Positions 1 to 5,521 of a DNA stretch of 5,571 nucleotides are shown here, in pieces. How positions within the stretch are numbered: position 1 is the first letter of the stretch; every line of letters begins with the position of its first letter. The stretch is from an uncultured Collinsella sp. (lineage in GTDB: Bacteria; Actinomycetota; Coriobacteriia; Coriobacteriales; Coriobacteriaceae): positions 1 to 5,571 of the forward strand of contig UROJ01000106.1 in assembly GCA_900549335.1 (NCBI GenBank), given 5' to 3'. Under the pieces are notes generated by a model, which worked only from the letters and a program-made list of their open reading frames with translations, made no database searches and was not told the origin of the DNA. Position numbers and translations under genes: made by a program.

Positions 1-1414
1 CTTCCACAAAGCGGTCGAGCCCAACAAAGCGGGAACCCTTGACCAGTACAACATCATGTTTTTCAAGCGCGCCGCCCATGCGGTCGAGCACCTGCTGATA
101 ATCGGAGAACACCTGGATGCGGTCCTCGTCCATGCCCATCATGCGCGCAGCATCGGCCATAAGCTGGGCCAGCTCACCACCCACGCACGCCAGCATGTCG
201 AGCTTCTTGGCGGCGGCATAGGCGCCCACGAGTTCATGCATGCGAGGAGCCTCATCGCCCATCTCGCCCATCTCGCCCAAGATCGCCATGCGAGACCCCA
301 TGCAGGAAAGCGAACACAGTAGATCGAGGCCAGCAGCCATGGATTCGGCACTGGCGTTATAGGAATCGTCGATGACGCGGGCACCGCTCTTGGCGCGTTT
401 GATCTCCTGGCGGTGACCGGTGATCGTGAGGCCTCTAAAGGCAGCATCGATCTGCTCGGGCGTCACGCCCAGGCGATAGGCAACCGCGGCGGCCTTAACG
501 GCGTTAGGAACGGACTGCACGCCGGGGATGGCAAGCATGGTATCGATCGTCTCACCCTGGCCAAAATCGAGCGTAAAGACCGGACGGCCCTCGTCATCAA
601 CACGAACTTCGCGGGCGCGGACCTCATCATCGTCCGAGACGCCGGCCAGCATCACATCGATACCAGCAGGCTGGGCGAACGTATCGCGAATGAACGGCGT
701 AAAGTCGTCCTCACCGCCCAAAACCAGCAGCGGCAAGAAGTCGCCGGCGGCGCACATACCCTGGACAATCTCGGCCTTAGCGCGGGCGATGTTCTCGCGG
801 CTGCCCAAAATGCCGATGTGAGAGGTGCCAATCTTGCTCACGATGGCAAGGTTGGGATTGGCGGACTGGGACAGGCGCTCAATCTCGTGGAAATGGTTCA
901 TGCCCATCTCGAGCACCAGGACCTCGGTATCGGCCGGAGCGGAAAGCACCGTGAGCGGCATGCCGATCAGGTTATTGAAATTGCCCTTGGTGGCCCAGAC
1001 ACGATAGCGCTTGGCGAGCACGGCGGCGAGCACGTCCTTGGTCGTCGTCTTGCCGATGGAACCGGTAATACCAACGACCAGGCAGCCAAGCTCCAGACGG
1101 TACGTGTGCGCCAAACGCAGCAGAAAGTCCTCGGGATCATCGGTCAGCAAGATGGCACAGCCCTTGTCCTGCGCCAGCGAGACCAGCTCGGCCTCAGGCT
1201 CACGCGTCATCACGACGGCGCCGGCACCCGACTGGACGGCACGGGAAGCAAAATCATTGCCGTCGACGTTTTCACCGGGAAAGGCGACGAAAATCGTCCC
1301 TTCCTCGACCTGGCGCGAGTCGATAACGCACCCGCGGCATACCCGATCGGCTTCTCCCGTCACGGTTCGGGCCCCTGTTGCGGCCGCGAGGTTGTTGACG
1401 GCGATCTCTATCAT
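1..1414 (-). CDS. murF: UDP-N-acetylmuramoyl-tripeptide--D-alanyl-D-alanine ligase MurF (3' end cut by window edge)
   Basis: This cytoplasmic ATP-dependent Mur ligase joins D-Ala-D-Ala to UDP-MurNAc-tripeptide, giving the pentapeptide precursor of peptidoglycan. I read 471 codons in one frame from ATG at 1414 with no stop, so the frame is intact and runs off the left edge. The last visible residues (VKGSRFVGLDRFVE) resemble the usual MurF C-terminus, so probably only a few residues are missing. The N-terminal domain has D32-S33-R34 followed by a FVAFPGENVDG segment. The ATP loop is GITGSIGKTTTK (115-126, Lys122). Next come LEMGMNH (168-174, Glu169), an SKIGTSHIGILGSRENIAR segment, GHRQE, and the MurF-typical VIDDSYNAS (347-355). 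Where the family usually has G-x-H-N before the C-terminal domain, this protein has G-V-Q-S (Gln300). An AGGGGAGC ribosome site supports the start. It follows ftsI after 127 bases and is probably part of the same operon. The family assignment is near certain. Confidence 0.96.
   Translation of the reverse strand, partial: MIEIAVNNLAAATGARTVTGEADRVCRGCVIDSRQVEEGTIFVAFPGENVDGNDFASRAVQSGAGAVVMTREPEAELVSLAQDKGCAILLTDDPEDFLLRLAHTYRLELGCLVVGITGSIGKTTTKDVLAAVLAKRYRVWATKGNFNNLIGMPLTVLSAPADTEVLVLEMGMNHFHEIERLSQSANPNLAIVSKIGTSHIGILGSRENIARAKAEIVQGMCAAGDFLPLLVLGGEDDFTPFIRDTFAQPAGIDVMLAGVSDDDEVRAREVRVDDEGRPVFTLDFGQGETIDTMLAIPGVQSVPNAVKAAAVAYRLGVTPEQIDAAFRGLTITGHRQEIKRAKSGARVIDDSYNASAESMAAGLDLLCSLSCMGSRMAILGEMGEMGDEAPRMHELVGAYAAAKKLDMLACVGGELAQLMADAARMMGMDEDRIQVFSDYQQVLDRMGGALEKHDVVLVKGSRFVGLDRFVE
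254..278. repeat. Short tandem 9-mer repeat inside murF
   Basis: The plus strand shows ATCTCGCCC twice in tandem (261-269 and 270-278), preceded by a shortened copy, ATCGCCC (254-260). On the coding strand this encodes the Gly-Glu-Met-Gly-Glu-Met-Gly stretch within the LGEMGEMGD segment of murF. MurF homologues have a similar LGxMxELG segment there, so the repeat is most simply explained by protein sequence. It could still allow in-frame slippage of three codons. Confidence 0.6.
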
Positions 1415-1541
1415 TGCAGCTCCCCTGTAAACCTAATAATGCTATCGGCGTATTGTATCCCAGCGCCGCGCATGCGTGGTGCAGGGCATGTGAACACCCC
1501 TCATATGGGACAACAAACCACGCCCCAAAGATTGTAACCCC
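1415..1541. other. 127-base intergenic gap between ftsI and murF
   Basis: This is the longest internal gap of the cluster; the others are 17, 20 and 90 bases. It holds no convincing gene. It contains an imperfect inverted repeat at 1463-1482 (arms GCGCCGCG and CGTGGTGC around CATG). That repeat pairs over 8 bp only on the plus strand, using G-U pairs, and has no T tract. Two minus-strand TACAAT hexamers (1452-1457 and 1531-1536) resemble -10 boxes, but I see no matching -35 at 17 bases for either. A secondary murF promoter is possible but unsupported. In many actinobacteria murE would sit at this point. Confidence 0.6.
1420..1427 (-). promoter_or_regulatory. Ribosome binding site of murF
   Basis: On the minus strand AGGGGAGC ends five bases before the ATG at 1414. 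This good Shine-Dalgarno match fixes the murF start and shows that translation can initiate independently, despite the 127-base gap after ftsI. Confidence 0.75.
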
Positions 1542-3407
1542 CTACTTCGTGTGCGGGATACCCAGCACGTCGAGCGCATTGGCCATAATGGACTGGAACG
1601 GCACCGCAGCGGCATCTGAGCCGCTCGGCGTTCCGTCGAGCGTGATATAGCACAGCACCTTGGGCGATTGTGCCGGCGCAAAGCCCATAAAGGACGACAT
1701 GTAGTTCTCCTTGAGGTAGCCGCCGTTCTCGTCGGCACGTTCGGCCGTACCGGTCTTACCCGCCACGTCATAGCCGTCAACCGCGCCGCCAACGCCCGTT
1801 CCCTCGGACACGACCGTCTGCATGCACGATGTCACCTGGGATGCGGCGTCCTCCGAAATCGCGCGCTCGCCTTCGCCCCAGTCCTTCTCGTCGCCTTTGC
1901 TGGACTTATAGAAGTGCGGGGTCATCATCACGCCGCCGTTGGCGATGCCGCCCACGGCACGTGCGATCTCAATCGGCGAGACAGACAGCGCCTGTCCAAA
2001 GCTCATCGAGCCCAGCGTGGCACCGTCATACTGGTCACGCTCCTTGACGATGCCCAGGCTCTCGCCCGGAAAATCGACACCGGAGCTGTGACCTATGCCC
2101 CACTTGTCCACATAGGCGGCAAAGTCATCGGCACCGATCTTGCGCCCCACCAGGACAAAGCCCACGTTTGACGAACGGCGCATCATCTCGCGCACATCCA
2201 TGGTCATGCCATAGTCGCGCTTATCGGCATCGGTAACGGTATCGTCACCCACCTTGATGCTCGCCGGCACCTCAAACGACGTACTCGATCGCACGACGCC
2301 CAAGTCGAAGCCGGCGCCCGCCACGAGCGTCTTAAAGACCGAGCCGGGCTCGTAGGCGTCAGTGACCAGGCGCAGGTTCATATCCTCGGTCTTGGCGTTC
2401 TCCAGATCGGTCTGGTCGTAGGTCGGGTACGAGCAGGCGGCGAGAATTTCACCAGTCGTGGGGTCGGTGACCAAAGCCGAGCCGTTCTTGGCCTTTGTCT
2501 TCTCGACAGCCTCCGCCAGAGCATCCTCAGCCGCTTGCTGGATATTGACGTCGAGCGTCGTCACGATGTCAACGCCGTCGACCGCAGCCACCTTTTTATA
2601 GGCACCGCCCGCGATATAGCTGCCGTCCCTCGCGCGCTCGCGCACGAGGGAACCATTCGTGCCGGTCAGAAGCTTGTTGTATTGCTTTTCGAGACCCGTC
2701 AAGCCGTCGTTGTCTACATTCACTACACCCAGCACCTGCGATGCCAGATTGCCGTATGGATATACACGCTTCATGGCCTGCTCAAAAAGCACGCCGGGCA
2801 GGTTCTTCTTCTCCAGCGCCGCAGCATCGTCTTCGTCCACCTGGCGCTTGATATATACCCAGGTGCCATCGGACTCGACGAGCTTACGGCAGGTCTTTTT
2901 ATCGATTCCAGTTGCCTTGACCAGCGCCGACACCGTCTTGTCAACATCCTCGACAAGCTGCGGGTTCACGGCGATGTTGCGACATTCGACCGACGACGCC
3001 AGCACGTTACCGTTGCGGTCGTAGATGGTGCCACGTTTGGCATAGAGGGTCTGCGCAAGCAGGCGGCGCGCATCGGCACGCTCGCGCAGTTTATCGGCTT
3101 CGACAATTTGATAGTCGGCAAGGCGAAAGACGCCCAAGCCCAAGCCAAGCCCAATGAATCCCATGACGGCTTTGCGGCGAGGCAGAGGCGCGCCTGTGAG
3201 CCATTCGGTCGACGAACTCTTGCGCGACCTGGTGTTATGCACTTGAGGGCCGCCCGAGCCGCGAAGTCGCGACGCCGGGTCGTTGCCACGGGACTGCCCG
3301 GCGTTGTAAGATGGCCGACCCGTTCCTTGATAACCAGAACGTCCCCGCGACGAGGGACGTCCAGAACCGCGGCCCCCATCAGAACCGCGGCGATAGTCAT
3401 TTGTCAT
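1542..3407 (-). CDS. ftsI: FtsI/PBP3-type class B penicillin-binding protein, septal peptidoglycan transpeptidase
   Basis: This membrane-anchored D,D-transpeptidase crosslinks septal peptidoglycan together with an FtsW-type glycosyltransferase; it is a beta-lactam target. It has 621 residues. Residues 1-78 are a cytosolic Arg/Gly/Ser-rich, probably disordered head. A single membrane segment lies at about 79-98 and contains an unusual GLGLGLG run. The dimerisation domain begins near RGTIYDRNG (125-133). The transpeptidase domain spans about 275-615, with SVFK (Ser356 nucleophile, Lys359), SSN (412-414) and KTGT (551-554), all intact. There are no C-terminal PASTA repeats; the protein ends just after the catalytic fold. 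The ATG at 3407 lies 17 bases after the ftsL stop with only a weak ribosome site, so translational coupling is likely. By family, SpoVD-like or elongation-type class B PBPs are alternatives. Position after ftsL favours the division enzyme. Confidence 0.95.
   Translation of the reverse strand: MTNDYRRGSDGGRGSGRPSSRGRSGYQGTGRPSYNAGQSRGNDPASRLRGSGGPQVHNTRSRKSSSTEWLTGAPLPRRKAVMGFIGLGLGLGVFRLADYQIVEADKLRERADARRLLAQTLYAKRGTIYDRNGNVLASSVECRNIAVNPQLVEDVDKTVSALVKATGIDKKTCRKLVESDGTWVYIKRQVDEDDAAALEKKNLPGVLFEQAMKRVYPYGNLASQVLGVVNVDNDGLTGLEKQYNKLLTGTNGSLVRERARDGSYIAGGAYKKVAAVDGVDIVTTLDVNIQQAAEDALAEAVEKTKAKNGSALVTDPTTGEILAACSYPTYDQTDLENAKTEDMNLRLVTDAYEPGSVFKTLVAGAGFDLGVVRSSTSFEVPASIKVGDDTVTDADKRDYGMTMDVREMMRRSSNVGFVLVGRKIGADDFAAYVDKWGIGHSSGVDFPGESLGIVKERDQYDGATLGSMSFGQALSVSPIEIARAVGGIANGGVMMTPHFYKSSKGDEKDWGEGERAISEDAASQVTSCMQTVVSEGTGVGGAVDGYDVAGKTGTAERADENGGYLKENYMSSFMGFAPAQSPKVLCYITLDGTPSGSDAAAVPFQSIMANALDVLGIPHTK
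3339..3390. repeat. Repetitive DNA encoding the Arg/Gly/Ser head of FtsI
   Basis: Two exact copies of AGAACCGCGG lie at 3363-3372 and 3381-3390, an 18-base period that encodes recurring Arg-Gly-Ser units near the FtsI N-terminus. Next to them, ACGTCCC (3339-3345) and GGGACGT (3354-3360) form a 7-bp inverted repeat with an 8-base loop. Both fit a low-complexity coding region made of few codon types. I see no sign of a separate element. Confidence 0.6.
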
Positions 3408-3424
3408 ACTCAGCTACCGTCTTG

Positions 3425-3895
3425 CTACTGAGCGGTCGCGGTCGCGTTGGCGCCCGCGGCTGCATCCTGCGAAAAGTCAAGTGTAACGCTCTCGCTGGGC
3501 TCCACCATGCCATAAGCGCCCGCAAGGTCGCGAATGCGCGTGTCGGCGCCATAGACCGAATGCATGACCTCCAGGTCGGAGCTCTCGTCGGTCGCCTTTT
3601 CGAGCGTGTTGGTAAGCTCGGCGTTGCTGTTGAGCACCTGGGCCGTAACGCCGGCGAGCGCCACGCGGGCGACGCCGATCGTCATGAAGATAGCCGCAAT
3701 GATGCAAAACGTTTTAAGAACGCTCATGAAAACCGGACTTACCGCCTGGTTTGCCTGACGGCCCGCGCCCGTGTAGACATCAAAGCGCGGCGTGCGCTGC
3801 TCACGGGGAGCAACGGGGGCCTGCGGCGTCTCACGATAGGCGGGCATGGCGTTCATATCATAGGCGAGTGCTGCGCTTGAAGTGTTGTAGCCCAT
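3425..3895 (-). CDS. ftsL: FtsL-like septum formation initiator (small bitopic division protein)
   Basis: FtsL is a single-pass division protein that, with FtsB/DivIC and FtsQ/DivIB, bridges the cytosolic division ring to the FtsW-FtsI synthase. This 156-residue protein has a Pro/Ala-rich cytosolic head (1-55) and one hydrophobic segment at about 56-81 (FCIIAAIFMTIGVARVALAG). A predicted coiled-coil stretch follows (about 82-115, rich in Asn, Glu, Leu). It then has the typical post-coil motif IRDLAGAYGMVEP (121-133), which matches the FtsL/DivIC pattern of 'I...A...GM..P'. The tail is Ala/Thr-rich. Sequence identity in this family is low, so the call rests on topology, motif and position between rsmH and ftsI. 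The ATG at 3895 has GGGAGG nine bases upstream; Met14 and Met17 are less likely starts. It is probably co-translated with ftsI. Confidence 0.85.
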   Translation of the reverse strand: MGYNTSSAALAYDMNAMPAYRETPQAPVAPREQRTPRFDVYTGAGRQANQAVSPVFMSVLKTFCIIAAIFMTIGVARVALAGVTAQVLNSNAELTNTLEKATDESSDLEVMHSVYGADTRIRDLAGAYGMVEPSESVTLDFSQDAAAGANATATAQ

Positions 3896-3904
3896 GATAT
3901 GCCG

Positions 3905-3910
3905 CCTCCC
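3905..3910 (-). promoter_or_regulatory. Ribosome binding site of ftsL
   Basis: GGGAGG on the minus strand lies nine bases before the ATG at 3895. It chooses that start over the in-frame Met14 and Met17 codons, which lack a comparable site. The rest of the 90-base rsmH-ftsL gap shows no clear promoter or hairpin. Confidence 0.65.
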
Positions 3911-3985
3911 ATCCCGAGTACGTTGGTAGTGTGTTTAAGCTTCGTTTATGGTGCGAGCGGGAGGTCCAATATCGCGCGGTCGCGC

Positions 3986-4951
3986 CTACAGACGCTGCGC
4001 CACGCGGATTTTGGCTGATCTCGCCCGAGGGTTGCGCTCAACCTCATCAGGCTGGGCAACCAAGGGTTTGCGGGTGATGACCTTGAGTATCGGCACGTTG
4101 CCGCACACGCACACCGGAATCTCCGGCGGACACGTGCACCCCTGGCTCATCTCCTTAAAGTGGTTCTTTACGATACGGTCCTCGAGCGAGTGATACGAGA
4201 TGACGCAGATACGTCCGCCCGGGTTGAGCCACCTGGTGGCGGCATCAAGCCCTCGTTCGAGCACATCGAGTTCGTGATTGACCTCGATGCGAATGGCCTG
4301 GAAACTTTTCTTGGCCGGGTGTCCGCCATGCCGACGAGCGGCAGCCGGGATACCCGCCTTGATGATCTCGACAAATTGGCCGGTGGTTTCGATCGGTTCT
4401 TGCTCGCGGCGGCGCACGATCTCGCGCGCGATCTGCGAGGCGAACTTCTCTTCGCCGTAGACGCGTAGAATCCGGGCGAGGTCGTGTTCGTTATAGGTGT
4501 TGATGACCTCAGCTGCGTTTAAGGTGTTATTACCCGGATCCATCCGCATGTCCAATGGGGCGTCCTCGTTATACGAAAAGCCCCTGCCAGGGATATCGAG
4601 TTGCGGTGACGAAACGCCCAAATCGAACAGGAAGCCATCGACCCCGGGCACCTCGGCCGAGCAAAGCAGCTCGTCCAAGTCGCCGAAGTTGCCCTTCAGC
4701 AGCTGGTGCGGAACGCCGGGAACCTCGCGGTCCAGACGGGCGCCAGCGGCCTCGAGGGCCATGTCGTCCTGATCGACGCCGAGCAAAAGGCCCGTCTCCC
4801 CCACCTGCGCGGCCATCTTTACCGAATGGCCGGCACCGCCAAGGGTGCAATCGCAGACAACGGAGCCGCTCTTTAGCCGCAGCGACTCAAGCACTTCGCC
4901 GAGCATGACAGGTTCATGCCGATATTCTTGTGTCAAGATCCCACGCTCCAT
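3986..4951 (-). CDS. rsmH: 16S rRNA (cytosine(1402)-N(4))-methyltransferase RsmH (MraW)
   Basis: RsmH uses S-adenosylmethionine to N4-methylate C1402 of 16S rRNA in the ribosomal decoding centre. The 321-residue length fits the family (about 310). Near the N-terminus is HEPVML (12-17). The SAM-binding region includes CDCTLGGAGHS (33-43) and GVDQD (58-62), followed by FDLGVSSPQLD (109-119) and RGFSYNEDAPLDMRMD (123-138). Family blocks continue with GHPAKKSFQAIRIEVN (210-225) and GGRICVISYHSLEDRIVK (245-262). A Cys group at 272, 274, 281 and 283 (CTC...CVC) is the pattern seen in many Gram-positive RsmH proteins. The ATG at 4951 lies 20 bases after the mraZ stop. A TTG at codon 6, preceded by GGAG nine bases upstream, is a plausible alternative start. 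No key residue appears lost. Confidence 0.97.
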   Translation of the reverse strand: MERGILTQEYRHEPVMLGEVLESLRLKSGSVVCDCTLGGAGHSVKMAAQVGETGLLLGVDQDDMALEAAGARLDREVPGVPHQLLKGNFGDLDELLCSAEVPGVDGFLFDLGVSSPQLDIPGRGFSYNEDAPLDMRMDPGNNTLNAAEVINTYNEHDLARILRVYGEEKFASQIAREIVRRREQEPIETTGQFVEIIKAGIPAAARRHGGHPAKKSFQAIRIEVNHELDVLERGLDAATRWLNPGGRICVISYHSLEDRIVKNHFKEMSQGCTCPPEIPVCVCGNVPILKVITRKPLVAQPDEVERNPRARSAKIRVAQRL

Positions 4952-4971
4952 CCGTTACCCGTGCCTTGCCC

Positions 4972-5406
4972 TTACGAGAAGAAGAGGTCCAGCAGGGCCT
5001 CATCGTCATCGTCCTCATCGGCCGCGGCGCGATCCCAAACCTCAAGGTGGTCGTAGTTGCCCACAACCGTAACCTCGCGGTCGAGGTTCGCCTGCTTGCG
5101 GAGAGACTCGGAAAGACCGATACGACCGGCGCTGTCCACGTCCATCGACGTGGTGCGCTTGTTGATCGCCCTCATGAGCTTCTGGTCGTTAATGTCACGC
5201 GGGTTAAAACCCTCGTGGCCCTCACGACCCGCGAAGAGTCCTTCGACCCACTTATCGAAGGCCTCGGCAGAGAACACGTACAGAGCATCGACATCCAGGG
5301 CTTTGAACACGCGAACGTGCTCTCCAAGCTCCTCGCGAAGGGGTGCAGGCAGGGACAGACGACCTTTTGCATCGAGATTGCGCTCGTATGCACCAGTCAT
5401 TCCCAT
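4972..5406 (-). CDS. mraZ: Transcriptional regulator MraZ
   Basis: MraZ is a ring-forming DNA-binding protein, typically the first gene of the dcw cluster, that represses its own promoter in the species studied. The 144 residues fit the family (about 140-150). Two SpoVT-AbrB-type half domains are visible: LDAKGRLSLPAPLREEL (11-27) and a second copy beginning VDSAGRIGLSESLRKQ (90-105). Each carries the DxxGR signature (Asp12/Arg16 and Asp91/Arg95). After LEVWD (121-125) comes an acidic run DEDDDDE (130-136) and a hydrophobic end (ALLDLFFS). The ATG at 5406 is six bases after GGAGG; the second ATG (Met3) is too far from that site. TGGGG elements within the promoter just upstream fit autoregulation. 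Confidence 0.97.
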   Translation of the reverse strand: MGMTGAYERNLDAKGRLSLPAPLREELGEHVRVFKALDVDALYVFSAEAFDKWVEGLFAGREGHEGFNPRDINDQKLMRAINKRTTSMDVDSAGRIGLSESLRKQANLDREVTVVGNYDHLEVWDRAAADEDDDDEALLDLFFS

Positions 5407-5411
5407 GTGCG

Positions 5412-5420
5412 CCCTCCCCT
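5412..5420 (-). promoter_or_regulatory. Ribosome binding site of mraZ
   Basis: AGGGGAGGG on the minus strand gives a strong Shine-Dalgarno core (GGAGG), with six bases to the ATG at 5406. It supports that start over the in-frame ATG at 5400. Confidence 0.8.
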
Positions 5421-5442
5421 CGGTTACTCAGATGGCACGTAC

Positions 5443-5459
5443 GCGGGGAACCACCCCGC
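5443..5459 (-). promoter_or_regulatory. GC-rich dyad / hairpin in the mraZ 5' leader
   Basis: On the minus strand GCGGGG, TGGTT, CCCCGC forms a perfect 6-bp GC stem with a 5-base loop. It lies downstream of the predicted transcription start and about 23 bases before the mraZ ribosome site. Its core GGGG-T-GGTT-CCCC nearly repeats the dyad in the promoter spacer (5481-5495, GGGG-C-GGTT-CCCC), 37 bases away. It could be a second operator or an RNA hairpin. There is no T tract, so a terminator is unlikely. Confidence 0.6.
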
Positions 5460-5474
5460 CTGTCGACGTCATCA

Positions 5475-5503
5475 ATAATATGGGGAACCGCCCCATTTTT
5501 CAA
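5475..5503 (-). promoter_or_regulatory. Sigma-70-type promoter of the mraZ operon
   Basis: On the minus strand a -35 box TTGAAA (5503-5498, 5 of 6 consensus) is followed by exactly 17 bases and a -10 box TATTAT (5480-5475, 5 of 6). Transcription would start near 5467-5469, leaving a leader of about 60 bases before mraZ. It is the only clear promoter in the window and probably drives all five genes. Confidence 0.75.
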
Positions 5504-5515
5504 CATCTTTCCCCA
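5481..5515 (-). promoter_or_regulatory. Candidate MraZ-binding boxes overlapping the mraZ promoter
   Basis: Minus-strand TGGGG occurs at 5515-5511 and 5495-5491, exactly 20 bases apart, with a degenerate TGTTG at 5505-5501 midway. This gives three 5-base elements separated by 5-base spacers. E. coli MraZ is known to bind TGGGN repeats separated by 5 bases. The next 10-base step holds CCCCA (5485-5481), an inverted copy that forms the dyad TGGGG-CGGTT-CCCCA. The array covers the -35 box and most of the promoter spacer, as expected for a repressor. Binding by this MraZ is inferred. Confidence 0.55.
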
Positions 5516-5521
5516 CCCCTT

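Noticed and set aside
1452..1457. TACAAT as the -10 box of an internal murF promoter
   Set aside because: The hexamer at the expected -35 position (ACCACG at 17 bases) does not resemble TTGACA, so I did not list it as a promoter.
1463..1482. Inverted repeat in the ftsI-murF gap, considered as a terminator
   Set aside because: It pairs well only on the plus strand with G-U pairs, has two mismatches in the transcribed (minus) orientation, and no T tract follows.
1442..1504. A 20-codon minus-strand frame (MRGVHM...) in the ftsI-murF gap, considered as a small gene or leader peptide
   Set aside because: There is no ribosome site before its ATG and no terminator or antiterminator pair after it.
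413..1537. A 374-codon open frame on the plus strand
   Set aside because: It lies opposite murF in the mirrored codon register, has no recognisable domains, and arises because GC-rich coding DNA lacks stops on the antisense strand.
2535..3431. A 298-codon open frame on the plus strand
   Set aside because: It is antisense to ftsI, whose three catalytic motifs establish the true frame. It has no good ribosome site or family resemblance.
3896..3985. A promoter within the 90-base rsmH-ftsL gap
   Set aside because: A TTGGAC hexamer is present, but the AT-rich hexamers downstream are only 13-15 bases away and match poorly. Only the ftsL ribosome site is convincing.
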